Shown here: in pieces, positions 11,886 through 24,059 of the stretch
How positions within the stretch are numbered: the stretch's first letter is position 1
How the letters are laid out: each line of letters begins with the position of its first letter
Source of the DNA: Kalmusia sp. IMI 367209
Taxonomy: Eukaryota > Ascomycota > Dothideomycetes > Pleosporales > Didymosphaeriaceae
Assembly: GCA_027946365.1 (NCBI GenBank)
Contig: JAPEUQ010000003.1
Coordinates: 1,550,001-1,614,000 of the forward strand
DNA length: 64,000 bases
Direction: 5' to 3'
Notes under the pieces: generated by a model
Seen by the model: the letters and a program-made list of their open reading frames with translations, nothing else
Told to the model about the DNA's origin: nothing
The model's database searches: none
Position numbers and translations under genes: made by a program

Positions 11886-14800
11886 ATGGCGCCGTTCCAT
11901 GGAACCGCCAAGGTCACGACCTGCACTGCATGGCTCTCCAGCCGCGGCGAAACCACCGAATATCAAGAATCGGAAGCGTTCCGCGCATTTGAGAGTCTGT
12001 TCCGACCAGCGGCGGGCCCGACTTACCCCCCGTTAGAAGAACGAGCACAGAAGCGACGCAAGCTGCCCAACGGGGACCACGCACAAGTACACATATGGAG
12101 GTCCTTTGATTCTGATAAGAGCGTCGTTCTTGCTAGTATCAAGCTTGATCTGGTCAGTGTGCGCCTTCGCATACTTTAAAACTACTAACCTGCGCAGGTT
12201 CCCTCCGCATCGCAAACTCAGTTTACGCCGCTCCCGAACGAATCACGCGAAACAATAAACCTCCATTTGGAGTCCTTCTCCCGGTCCGATGAACAACAGA
12301 TCTCGCTATCCTTATTCGACCCGGAGTCCTCTTCCAGCATATCCTTTGTCGCCACTGCCGCCCCGGAACTCCTCGAACCACTTGCGCCGCACCTGGAGAC
12401 GGCCGCTTCCGTTCGCCTCACTCAGGACGGTGGGGGGAGATGGACTCCATCATCGAACACCGCTCATATCCCCTTCTGTCGTTGTGTCCTCTGGCCTCCA
12501 ACCCCAACTCAGAATTCGCTGCAACTGGAGATCGAGCTTCGCTGGCCATTGGACATCTCGGCTACCGAAACGTTCAGGCAGAGAGAATACCAACGCGCCG
12601 ATATGAAGATTCTCCACACATACCTTCCGGACAGGTCAAGAGTCGGTGAATCATCGTGGTCTCTATCCGATTTCTACGATGCCGTCCATGTTCCGAAGAA
12701 CAGCGGTGTCTCTGACCGCATCGAGCATAGCTTGACCTCGACAAATTTATACCCCTACCAGCAACGATCGGTGAACTGGATGCTGCAACGAGAGGGCACT
12801 GCTTTTTCGCCTGCGGGACAGCTTCAACCCCTCAAAGACAATGTTGGAGGTACATTACCCGTGTCGTTCAGTCGCGCCCAGGACGTTTCAGGCACCGTTT
12901 GCTACGTCAGCCATCTTCGTGGGATGGTCATATCCGATCTCAACCGGGTCGTGGATTCCACTGGTCTGCATGGTGGCATATTGGCTGAAGAGATGGGCCT
13001 TGGGAAGTCGGTCGAATTGATAGCACTCATGTGCCTGAACAAGCGCAAAATCGCAAAAGAGGATGTCTACGATCTACATCTTGGCAAGACAGTCAAGGCT
13101 TCCAGCGCGACCCTGATCATTACTCCCCCAGCTATCCTCGAGCAATGGAAGCATGAGATCAACAAACACGCGCCTGAGCTCAAGGTATTCCACTACCAGG
13201 GACTGTACTTGCATCATAAATCGAAGAAGAACCATGAAGAAACTACAATTGAGCACCTTTTACAATTCGATGTCGTGTTGACGAGTTATAATGTACTCTC
13301 TAAAGAGCTACATTTCGCCACCCCTGCCCCTAATCGCTCTTTACGCCACGGGAAAGTCCATGAACGTCGGAACAGCCCGCTAGTGGACATATCTTGGTGG
13401 AGGGTCTGTCTCGACGAGGCCCAAATGGTTGAAAGCGGCGTCAGTCAAGCTGCGAAGGTCGCTCAAATTATACCACGTTGCAATGCTTGGGCTATCTCTG
13501 GCACTCCTGTCCGGAAGAGCGTTTCGGATCTGTTGGGGCTCCTTGTGTTCTTGCGATGCGAGCCATTTGCTAGCACCAAGGATCTTTTTACTCGCCTGAG
13601 TAAAACTTCGTTTCAGGCCATCATCGATCGCATTGCTCTTCGGCATACTAAGGACCAAATTCGGAAGGATCTTGATATACCTCCACAAAAACGTGTTGTC
13701 ATCACTGTTCCTTTCACCGACATCGAGGAGGAGTATTATAGAGATATGTACCGTCAAATGTGTGAAGCATGTTTCCTGAGTCCTGATGGCCTTCCTCTCC
13801 GGAATGATCAAGGGACAAATCATCCCGAAACCATCGAGCGCATGCGTGAATGGCTGGTACGATTGCGACAGATCTGTCTCCATAGCCATGTCGGTGAGAA
13901 GAATAGAAGGGCCTTCGGCTCGAAGAATCGACCTCTCCGCACGGTTCAGGAAGTACTTCAAGTAATGATCGATAACAATGACACACAGCTCAAAGCGGAA
14001 GTCAAGGAGATGGTTCTGGCCCAAATGAAGCGGGGTCATATCTGCTCCTACGCCAACAATCTTCCCAATCCAAACCATTCGGCCATTGCCTTGTATGAGC
14101 AAGCGCTGCAGACTAGTCGCGAATACGTCAAGATATGTCGAGAGGAGATTGTAGCAGAGACAGAGAGGCTCCACGAGGCTCACCCTGATAATGCATCAGA
14201 ACACAAAGACTCAGACGAGGAAGATGATGACGATGAAACAAGCGCCAAATTTGCCCGCATCACTATTCTTCGTAGGTCACTCCGATCCTTTCTAGAACTA
14301 GAGCATGCATGCTGTTTTTTCCTTGGCAACATGCATTACCAATGGAAAGAAAATATTACTCTCACTGTACCCGATTCAGCGCACTATCATCGACTAGAAA
14401 AACTTGAGACCGAGTGGTACGGCAAAGCTCAGACGATCCGTCGAGAGCTCCTCAAGGAGACCGAGACTCGCACTCAACGACTTATGCGGAAGACCAAAGG
14501 TTTGATGAATGAGCATCAAGATTTAGAAGTGCCGCAGGTTCAAGATCTTGGTGGTATTGAGAGTAGTAACGTGTTAGAAAAATTGGATATCATCACCAAT
14601 GTCATGAACTTGCAGAGCGCGAAGTTGAAGGAATGGCGGAACAAAATAATCGGCATCCTGACCATGTCACTTTTAGACCAGGACGATGAGAAGGAGGTGA
14701 CTGGTGAAGAATACGAAATCTCGACCAAGGCTCAAGACGAGCTCTACGTATACATACAGGGTCTTCGTACTATCATCGCAGATAGAGTCACGGCTGTTCA

Positions 14801-16542
14801 CGGAACGCATGATGCCCTCGTAGATTACGAGATGGAACAAGCAGTGAAACAAACTTCGGACCCGGACGAGTCGAAACGAGGACATGCACCCCATTTACTC
14901 ATCGAGATTGCTCAAACTCGTGCACAGCTAAGGCCCAAACCCGAGCACGGGTCGCTCAAAGGTGTAGTAGCTTCAGCTCGCCAAATGATCACATCACTTC
15001 AATATCGAGCCGATGCAGCAGACAAGCGGGCCGCGGCAGAGCTAGTGATTGCCCAAAAGTACCTTACACAGGTACAGGGGATATATTCAACACAAGTTGA
15101 ACTGATCACCGATCTAGAGAAGGAGCAAGATCTGTTTCGACTGACTATGAATCATCGTCTGGAATTCTACCGTCAACTCATGCACATTTCTGACACTGTA
15201 GAAGATTATCAAGATACCAAAGGCGGGATGCTCAATCATCACCAGGAATTAGCACGACAGAACATGCAAGTGGAAGCCAGGAAAACGAAGGTGCAAGCAT
15301 TGAAAGTCAAGCAAACATATCTTCTTAACCTCCGTCTTGGTGTTGTAGAGCCTCAGGAGCAGCGAAAGTGCACAATTTGCCTCGAGGAACAGTACGAATC
15401 TGGCATACTGACTACTTGTGGACATGAGGTAAGCCAATCAAACTACAAAGCATTAAGATGTGTCTAATAATGCGCAGTACTGCCGAGATTGTATGTTCGC
15501 ATGGTGGAAAATAAATCACTCGTGTCCAGAATGCAGGACTCAGCTCACTCGCTCGGACATGAAGGAAATTACTTACAACAATCTTCTCGTCACCGCACAG
15601 GAAGAATACCACGACGCAGCGAACGATCCGCAGGCCTCCAGCTCCTCAGCTGCCAACACATGCATCTATTCTGGTATCCGCGACTCCACCATGAACGAGA
15701 TCAAGACGATCAAACTCGAGGAGTCGTACGGCTCCAAGATCGACATGATCGCGCGGCACTTGCTTTGGATCAGAAACAACGACCCAGGTGCTAAGACGAT
15801 TATATACTCGCAATTTGCCGATTTCCTCAAAGTTCTTCGTGTTGCATTGACTAGGTCCAAGATTGGAGTAAGCGGTATTCGAGACAAAAATGGCATCGAG
15901 CAATTCAAGAACGATCCTGCAAAGGAATGTTTCCTCCTAGATGCGAAATCGAATTCGTCCGGGCTCAATCTGGTCAACGCAACATACGTTTTCCTATGCG
16001 AGCCTCTCATCAACCCGGCTTTGGAGTTGCAGGCCATTGCTCGAGTGCATCGTATCGGGCAGAAGCGCGCTACGACAGTTTTCATGTACATCGTTGGCAA
16101 CACGGTCGAAGAAGCCATCTACGACATCTCGGTAAAGCGTCGCTTGGAACACGTGAGCCGGGACACAAATTCCCTCTCAGGCTCGGCAACACCCGCGGCT
16201 GCAGAACAGGCACAAGAGAGGAACCTGGATGTAGCGAATTCGGAGGAAATCAAGACGGCGTTTCTCAGCAAGCTGGTTCGCGAGGGAAATAAAGGCGAGG
16301 TCGTAGACGCAAACGATCTATGGAAGTGTCTCTTTGGGAGACCGAGGAACCCGCCGCGTCTTGATGAGCAGACGGTGACTGAGCAGGAGAGGCTCGAAGG
16401 TAGGGTGTTCAGGGAGCAGTTCCTTCAGCGAATTGAGGCAGAGGCAGCTGCGGCGGCGGCGACGACGCTGATAGCGAATGCCAATGCGGCTGTGAATGCG
16501 GAGCCTGCCAGACAGGATGCGGATGGTGCTGTGGCCAATTAA
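11886..16542 (+). CDS. SNF2-family ATPase with inserted RING finger (SHPRH/IRC20-type E3 ligase)
   Basis: Three exons (11886-12152, 12198-15428, 15478-16542) encode about 1520 residues. The helicase lobe 1 has GGILAEEMGLGKSVELI (Walker A, about residue 348-362) and the DEAQ box near 494. The lobes are separated by a long coiled-coil-rich insert and then a C3HC4 RING (CTICLEEQ at about 1147 through HEYCRDCMFAWW and CPECR). The second intron falls inside the RING, right after CGHE. Lobe 2 ends with the SNF2 signature ARVHRIGQKRATTVFMYIVG near 1354. This order matches SHPRH and yeast Irc20, nuclear DNA-dependent ATPases and ubiquitin ligases linked to post-replication repair and recombination control. 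Length fits Irc20 (about 1.5 thousand residues). The C-terminal tail is Ala-rich. Confidence 0.9.
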
Positions 16543-17068
16543 AGGGCAGTGCACCGGCAAGAGTTTTGGTTTACTCTGGTCTGGTGTTCGGGACGCGGCG
16601 TTAACTAGACATGTACCCAGGATATGGCTGGAAACATGGCCCTAAGTTCCTGTTTGTAGATGTACTCTGGCGCTTAGCATTGGGATGGTTTATTTACGCC
16701 ATTTCACGGGAAGCGGGGCTTCTTTGCCTATCTATCACTGCGGATATACCCCCCTGTTACATCAGGTAGTTACATTTTTAGCTACGATAAGAAGGAAAAA
16801 AAAGAATACCAGGTATCGACCTATATACAGCCAACGTGTGCATTGAAAACCCCGTAGAGCTCAGAAGGTCCCGAGTGGAGGCGAGTGTCGGGCCCGAAAC
16901 CCAATTCGTGTGTTCTCCTGTCATCAATAAAACGGCGGTAGTGGCGGCCAGGGGGAGGGAGGATGAAAGGATTACCTGGGCGTAGGGCGTTGCCGTCGTA
17001 GCGGTGGGACGAGGATGACTCACCCACGTGCGCATGCTGCAGCTTACGTACGCGGCGGCATGTCATCA

Positions 17069-17087
17069 GGGATGGGATGGGATGGGA
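17069..17087. repeat. (GATGG)n short tandem repeat
   Basis: Three and a half copies of a GATGG unit, part of the gap between the SNF2 and MFS genes. Confidence 0.6.
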
Positions 17088-17589
17088 GGCGGACGGGCTC
17101 TCGGGCTCTCGCTCAACGTTCCATGGGGTACATGTAGGTAAAGCTGGGCAACGTTGATTGGGGAAAAAGGTCGCGTTGGGGCCTGATTGCAGGACGCATT
17201 CTAGCAGGAAATAGGCAAGTGGATAGAGCAAGATGGACATGTCACAGCTCAGCTTCACTGGCGAGGTGAGGGCTGATTACGCGATCTCGGTGTCTGGCGA
17301 GCGCACGCATGGCGCAACGACAATGCAGGGCCGCTAGCGCTTGGTGTATGCGTTGGGGAGGTGGTTGCGGGACGGAGACAGTGAATCGCCCCGTCCCGAT
17401 GTCGCATTTCTCGTCAGTACCTACGGGGTGTGTTGTCTAAAAGTAGGAACATGGACGTGTGCTGCAGGTCAAAACTGCGTGATTGCGCGCATTACGTCGA
17501 CGGAGCGTTGATTTGTGGACTTTTTGAGCGTGGAGTTGGACGCCGTGCGCTGCTGGACCTGCATGCTGCGCATGGGGAGGAGATGGATA

Positions 17590-17615
17590 ATGATGATGAT
17601 GATGATTGATGATGG
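17590..17615. repeat. (GAT)n microsatellite, interrupted
   Basis: Consecutive ATG/GAT triplets with one interruption. It is a likely length-variable marker. Confidence 0.6.
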
Positions 17616-18823
17616 GAGCAGAGAGTCATGATTTGTCGATCTTGGTGTGTTTGTGGGGTGTTGCGGACTAGTATATTTTCTGACATTTTGCTCACGGAGG
17701 TAGTACGCATTGGGCGAGGTTGTGCGAAGCCCGTATCGTATCGCGGATTGTGATTGAGGGTGCGAGTGTTGATGTCATGAAGCGGAGGCTCCTTGCTGGT
17801 CTATCCAGAGCTTCTAGATACTCCCTCACTACATACCACTACCGGGAGTATGCAAAGAGGGTGCAGACAGGGCAAGAAGGCGGGGGGTTCTAGGCTACAG
17901 CGCTGCTTTCTCGTGTAGAGTATCAGGGCATGCATGGCAGTCGTCCAAGTAACGAGGGAGCGGAGCTCTTGGCGGCCCGAGAGCTGAATATGGCTCGGCT
18001 TTTAAGCGTTCTGTCACGGCGAGCGCGAGCTTAAGTCCGTGGATTCGAGGGGCTGAAGGGATCGAGGGACGGCCCAATGTCACCGTGTGCGAGTCACGAA
18101 TGAAACAGGCGTCCAAAGACATCACCACGTTGCCTGTGTTCCGCTTGGAGCAGCATGGGGAGCGTCATGTCTGCATGCAGATTCGCGTAGACTTCCTTCT
18201 GTGCCGCTCACAGCGCGCGGTTTTGGGGGGGAGGCGGTCATTCACACATTCACCTGGAGCGCGGGGTTCGTCGGTCAGGTTTCACGGACGAATGTCAAGC
18301 ATTGCACGGCGGCGGCGAGCGAGCAGGGGGGGAACCATTCCAGACCGCTGCCCTGGCGATCTCGCAGGCCCCGGGTGTTTGGTGCGATGAGATGGGCCGC
18401 CGTGGGAGTCATGTCCATGGAGCAACACACGGCTGAAGGCGGTCGTGGCCTGGCTGCAACGGGGGTTCAACGTTCGACTTCGCGTTGCGCGCAAGCCCAT
18501 TCGCCGGGAGAAGGTCGAATTTCCGTGCCATCAAGTGTGCCGCCCAGTGTCAGCGGGCAGCGATACGTGCCAGGCTCTCTTGGCTGTGGGCCGGACGAAA
18601 TGATGCTTCACGCTTCGGGCAAAGACGCGGCTCCGGTTCCACCCACGCGCAATCGGCGGGCGGCGCGAAACCCTAGCCGAGCCCCCGACAGGGATCCAAC
18701 CAAATCCTAAATCGACCGACGCATGGGGGAAGGACGAGAATATTCGGCGCCCACGCCTGCTGGGCGCCCGTCGCGACGACCGATGGGGCAACCCAGGCAG
18801 CGATATAGACTCCTTCCCGCCGC

Positions 18824-18859
18824 TCCTGTCTCTTTTTTTTCTTCTTCTCTCTTCTCTTT
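18824..18859 (+). promoter_or_regulatory. Pyrimidine (CT) tract upstream of the DHA2 transporter
   Basis: A 36-base stretch almost purely C and T lies about 190-220 nt before the ATG at 19048. CT-rich stretches just before the transcription start are common in highly expressed fungal genes, so this suggests the core promoter. It is inference only. Confidence 0.4.
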
Positions 18860-19047
18860 GTTGTGCTGCGTCGCCTTTGTCTAACCCGCCCCGCCAGCCC
18901 TGCCCGCCGCGGTTTTTCTTTCATCGAGACCCGGACCCTGTTTGCGCCTTGCCAAACAGTGACATCGCTCCCGTTCCTTGACCAGTCATACCCCACACGG
19001 TACAGGCGCTCGAGACATAGCATCCCTTTGGAAAGGCACCACCAGCC

Positions 19048-20961
19048 ATGAGCGAGAAGAACGACACCCTCCGGCCGGTGAGCAGAGCCGACTCGGAAGC
19101 CACCACCGCCGCCCAGAGCAAGGAGCCGTCCGTCATGGACTACGAGAAGGCAGAGGCCGTCGCGACCTCGCAGGCACCCTCGGCGCGGGAAGCCTCCTAC
19201 GAGCCTGCAACCGCCGAGCCCAAGGACGAGACCGTCGTCGAGGCAGACGCCATGGCCGAAGAGGAGGGCCAGGAGTACCCCAAAGCGTGGCGCCTCGCCG
19301 TCATCACCATCGCCCTGTGCTTGTCCGTCTTCTGCATGGCTCTGGTGCGTCAAATCCGCATGCTGATACTCACATCTCGAGCTAACAAACCTCGCAGGAC
19401 AATACCATCATCGCGACGGCTATCCCCCGCATCACGGATCAGTTCAAGGCCCTCAACGACGTCGGCTGGTACGGTAGCGCATACCTGTTGACCACCTGCG
19501 CGACCCAGCTCATCTACGGAAAATTCTACACCTTCTACTCGATCAAATGGGTCTACATCTCCGCCCTGTTCATCTTCGAAGTCGGCTCCCTCATCTGCGG
19601 TGTTGCGCCCAACTCCACCGCCCTCATCATTGGACGTGCGATTGCGGGTGTTGGTTCCGCGGGCATCTTTAGCGGGGCCGTGCTCATCATCACGGTCAGC
19701 GTGCCCCTGCGACAACGTCCTGCCTTCATGGGTCTGGTCGGCGGCATGTACGGGATTGCTAGTGTAGCTGGTCCACTGTAAGTTCCACTCTAACTTGGCT
19801 ACCCCCATCCAAGCAGCGACTAACAATGCTTAGCCTTGGCGGTGCCTTCACCGACCACCTGACCTGGCGATGGTGCTTCTACATCAACCTGCCCCTTGGA
19901 GCCGTCACGGCCGCTTTCATCATCCCCTTCTTCAAGCTCAAGCGTCAAACGGCCAAGGTCAATGCGACGTGGATTGAGCAGGTCAAGAAGTTCGATCTCG
20001 AGGGCACGGTTCTGTTCCTACCCGCCATCATCTGCTTGCTCCTCGCTCTTCAGTGGGGTGGCAGCAAGTACGAGTGGAAGAACGGCCGTATCATTGCCCT
20101 CCTTGTCATCGCCGGTTTGCTTCTCATTGGCTTCCTTGCCATCCAGGTCTGGAAGCAAGAGGATGCTACCGTCCCGCCCCGCGTCTTCAAGAACCGCAAC
20201 GTCTGGGGTTCCGCCTGGTTCGGAGCCATGTTGGGCGCTGCTTTCTTCGTCATGGTCTACTATATCCGTAAGCATCCTCAAACCTTTCCAAAAATCATAA
20301 TCGCTAACAAACGATAGCTATTTGGTTCCAAGCCATCAAGGGAGTCAGCGCCACCAAGTCTGGCATCATGAACTTGCCCGCCATCCTGGGTCTCGTCATC
20401 ATCTCCATGGGTGCTGGCGGTGCCGTCACCGCACTCGGTTACTACACGCCTTTCATGCTTCTCTCTTCGGTCTTGATGGCCATCGGTGCCGGGCTGCTCT
20501 CCACCTTTGAGACGGATACCAACTCCCCCAAGTGGATCGGTTACCAATTCATCTTCGGTGCTGGTGTCGGTTTCGGCATGCAGCAAGTTTTGGTCGCCGT
20601 ACAAACCGCACTGCCCAAGGAGGACATTCCCATCGGTACCGCCATCATGATGTTCTCTCAGACCCTGGGCGGTGCTCTCTTCATCTCCGTCGGCCAGAAC
20701 GTCTTCACCAACCAGCTGATCAAGAACTTGCAGACGGTTGTCCCGGATCTCAACCCCACCATCGTGCTCGCCGTCGGTGCAACGGAGCTCAAGAACGCCA
20801 TCGAAGCAAAGTTCCTCGACGGCGTGTTGACGGCGTACAACAGCGCGCTTACGCAGACCTTCTACGTCAGCGTGGCCTCAGCTTCGCTGTCCATCATCGG
20901 CGCTGCCTTCGTGGAGTGGAAGTCGATGAAGGGCAAGGAGATCGTCATGGCCGCCGCGTAA
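19048..20961 (+). CDS. MFS transporter, DHA2 (14-helix) drug/toxin efflux family
   Basis: Four exons (19048-19344, 19398-19777, 19834-20267, 20318-20961) encode 584 residues. The first ~80 residues are charged and cytosolic. The membrane part begins at [31 protein letters not shown], the typical DHA2 first helix with its conserved Asp. Later come [30 protein letters not shown] and [20 protein letters not shown], the region conserved in fungal toxin pumps. The family exports drugs, mycotoxins or other small molecules in exchange for protons across the plasma membrane. No biosynthetic cluster flanks it here; the reductase gene lies about 7 kb away behind unrelated genes, so the substrate is unknown. 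Confidence 0.92.
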
Positions 20962-22766
20962 ACGCCCTTTCTTCGCTGCTTCTCTCTCGCCTCCGAATCG
21001 AATGGATCGAAACTCGAACGTTGTACATTTTGTAATCTTTGGATACCCCGCTGCCGGACAGAATTGGCATATACGCGCTTACCTGCTTTTTTCCTTGCTA
21101 CTCTCGCTGCATACAAGCATACTAGCATGGCGTTGATCATTCACGAGGAGGATTTATTGGGTCAACACGTCACTTTTTTAGGCATAGAATTAATAGACGA
21201 GCGGATAGTCCTGCGTTGCAGGTTAGACTAAGGGCTCGGAGCGTTATCAGCGCATGCATTGCGACTCTTCTCTCTCAAAAGTTTGTAATGAAGATCTCTT
21301 AGGTAGATTACTGAGGATAAGGTGGCAGATGGAATTTCGAATGAATTTCTGTGAAAGTAACATACTTCCGTTCTTGATGCTTTGTCTGAGATGAATTATG
21401 ATTTTTACTCAATCTCTCATTACCCTACTTGCCTTCCCATGCTCTCACGTTGACTCAGGTATACATGTACCGTGGGAAGCCTCGCAGATACTCCTCAGTA
21501 CGTAATCACCGAGGACATGCTCTGCGATTCAGCCGCCGCTTATTCACGCAACCGATGCCTCATTGCCCTCCTACCACCGTACCCAACTTCTCGGTATCAA
21601 TCTCCTTTTAGCACCCTGGAAATCCAATCGTAAAACCGCATCATCGCTCACTCTTCCCCACGCCAACCAAGAAAAAAGCACTCAACATGACCGCTTCCAG
21701 CCTTGCAACCAGCCGCATAGCAAAGCCACGCCAACACAACGAACGACAACGTAAGACGTTTCTCTCGTTAGCAAAGTCCCGCTGCCTACCTTGCCTACCG
21801 ACTTTCTCGAGCCTACTGCATGCACGGCACTTGCTCACTCTGTTCCCAACTACTCAAGCCCAGCATGTCACTTCATTCCACGAGCGCTTCGCGTACAACA
21901 AGGCGGGCAGTCAAACAGGCATAGCTAGACAGCACTCCGCGGCCGATCCGGACGAAAGCTTCTCACCTGCCCCCTTGCACCGTGCAGTCAGCTTCGTGTC
22001 CTGAGGTAGGTGGACCGCGGACCGCTCGTCCACGGTGGAATCGCGTCCCGCGTACCACTCTTTCGTCCGGTGGTGATGAAAGTGTTGTCCAGCATGTTGC
22101 TTGGCCGAAGCAGGAGCGCGCTCTCACGGACGCGAGTAACAGCATGGCACTGTACCGCTGGAAGAGTGCACTGAAGGCATTCGTATACGGGAGTCAGAGT
22201 CTGGCTCCGTTATGGCGGTCGCATGCGAGGCGGACGAAATATCCCGGGTCGGGACTTGCCTGCCTGCCCCCTTTGTGCGGGCGCAGAGCAGAATGGTGCA
22301 CGTGCAACTCCATGCCAACAGTCAGTGCTTCGCTATGTTACCATTTCGTCTGGGATGCATCTCGTGCTACCTCCTCTAGTACTTGGTACAATGCTGTGGG
22401 GAAATGACTGCATAGAGAGATGGAAGCAAAGTGACACGACCCCTATCTTTTGTTGAGACATCTATATTCTACCAGAGGGTATCCGAGCAAGTTTCGACCT
22501 TGATATCCTAATGTCTAGTGTTCACACCCACTCTAGGGTTCACTTCCGTGAAACCCTACATTCCACATAGCTCCAGAACAAAATTTTGTACACAGTCCAC
22601 TTGTGTGTTACGCATCCTAGGGTATCTCAGCCCCCTACACGTGGCCACAAGTCTGTTAACGGCTTGACACACACACATCACTAAGCAGAGCCCCTCTTCC
22701 TAAATGTCCAGTCCATGACAGATGGCGCGACTCCTTCACCCACACAACTCACTGCCTCGCACCCGC
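20962..22766. other. Intergenic between convergent genes
   Basis: This 1.8-kb gap lies between the transporter and GPD 3' ends. A near-perfect inverted repeat lies at 22534-22558. Short frames near 21430-22460 show no family pattern. Confidence 0.55.
22534..22558. repeat. Inverted repeat (hairpin) with TAGGGTT arms
   Basis: The arm TAGGGTTCAC (22534-22543) is followed, after a 4-base loop, by GTGAAACCCTA (22548-22558). The arms are complementary except for one bulged A. It lies about 200 nt beyond the GPD stop codon and could fold in RNA or be a protein site. Confidence 0.5.
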
Positions 22767-24059
22767 CTACTTTGGTTCAATCAACTCTGGGATATCTTCG
22801 GGTTTGGCATTGCCCTCGAGGATATTATACACAGCCGTGAACAAGGGGAACTCGGCCTCCAGCCCTTTCTGCTTCAGGAAGCTGTTGACCTGATTACTGT
22901 TAGTGGTGGGTGATAGGACTCATTCACGAATACATACCTCGTACGCCGTGCTAGTTCCTTGCAATTTCTGCCCATTAAGCACTTTCTGCTCGATCTCAAA
23001 GATGGATTCCCCACGCTCGATAGCCATCTTCGCACAGCGGAAGTTGCGGCCACCCATGCAGGACGTCACAACGTCAGCCACGCCGCACGACTCTTCCGTG
23101 AATGTGGACGTGTGGACGCTGTCAGGGAAGAATTCCTTGCCAAACCTGACCATCTCGAGTATGCCAACGCGCATCACAGCCGCCTTCGCGTTGTCGCCCC
23201 AGCCAAGACCGTCGACAAAGCCAGCGGCGAGGGCGATGATGTTCTTGAGAGCGCCACCGAGCGAGACGCCAGCAACGTCGTCTACGATGCGCACGTGGAA
23301 ATAGGGGCGATGGAACAACTTGCGGACGTTTTCATGTGAAAGGGGAGGGTACTCGTTCGGGAGTGCCTTCAGTCTTGCTGAACGCTCGCTAGGGACAGGC
23401 CTGCTGGGAGAAATGAGATCGACCTGAGAGGATGTAGGTGAGCCTTTGGGAGTCGGGGCGCGGGAGTCCATTGGTGGCGGATCATATGCAACGGTAGTCT
23501 CGGAGTATTTCTCCTGTGCGATTTCGGAAGCAATGTTCGCTCCTGACAGAGCACCACAGTAGATGTTCAGACGCATGCCAATAGCCTCCGACATGAGCCT
23601 GATGCCCTTTTCACTGACATCTACACCCTTTGTGCAGCATATCGCGCGAGCGTAAGGCACGATTTTGCCAGCCAATTGGTCGCACACTCGCGGAATGAAC
23701 TGGTGGGGCAGCACGAATATGAGTATAGTGGAGTCCCTGCAAGACTCGATGAGGTCAGGGTCGGCAACGACGTTGGGCGGAAGGGTGATGTTGGGCAGGT
23801 ATTTGATGTTCTCGTGGAGCTTGTTGACCAACTCGGATAGCTTTTGCGGCTTCGTCGCGAGCTCAGAGCCAGGGTCGTAGTGGCGGGATTCTTTGGGAAT
23901 GGTGACTTCCTCCTCGAATACCCACATGCCTACCTTCTCTTCGAAAAGAGTCGGGTTTGCGGTCACGTTCTCAGCGACAAGCTTCGACATGGTGGTGCCC
24001 CAGTTACCGGAGCCCACGACAGTCACCTTGTGCTTCTTGTGAGCCCCTAGCGTCGCCAT
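22767..24059 (-). CDS. GPD1: Glycerol-3-phosphate dehydrogenase (NAD+)
   Basis: Two exons (24059-22938, 22889-22767) encode 414 residues from the ATG that begins [12 protein letters not shown]. The enzyme reduces dihydroxyacetone phosphate to glycerol-3-phosphate with NADH, feeding glycerol (osmolyte) and lipid synthesis. Visible motifs are the NAD fold [12 protein letters not shown] (about residues 12-23), the loop [38 protein letters not shown] and the C-terminal catalytic region [21 protein letters not shown] with its conserved Lys and Asn. A Pro/Ser-rich insert around [14 protein letters not shown] is longer than in yeast Gpd1. The reading frame continues upstream without a stop for more than 100 codons and can be joined to a further ATG; see the finding on a possible mitochondrial form. 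Confidence 0.93.

Larger units (their letters stand above)
16543..19047. other. Intergenic, 2.5 kb, with short tandem repeats
   Basis: GC-rich. It holds a GATGG run (17069-17087), a GAT run (about 17590-17615) and, close to the next gene, a long pyrimidine tract. A plus-strand frame around 18087-18710 has arginine-, serine- and glycine-rich low-complexity content with no domain, and I do not call it. No RNA gene seen. Confidence 0.55.

Noticed and set aside
17585..17616. GAT repeat considered as part of a coding region
   Set aside because: No open frame with protein features surrounds it; it is a simple sequence repeat.
18087..18710. About 200-codon plus-strand frame
   Set aside because: Composition is Arg/Gly/Ser/Pro low complexity as expected from GC-rich noncoding DNA, overlapped by equally long frames on both strands, and without any motif.
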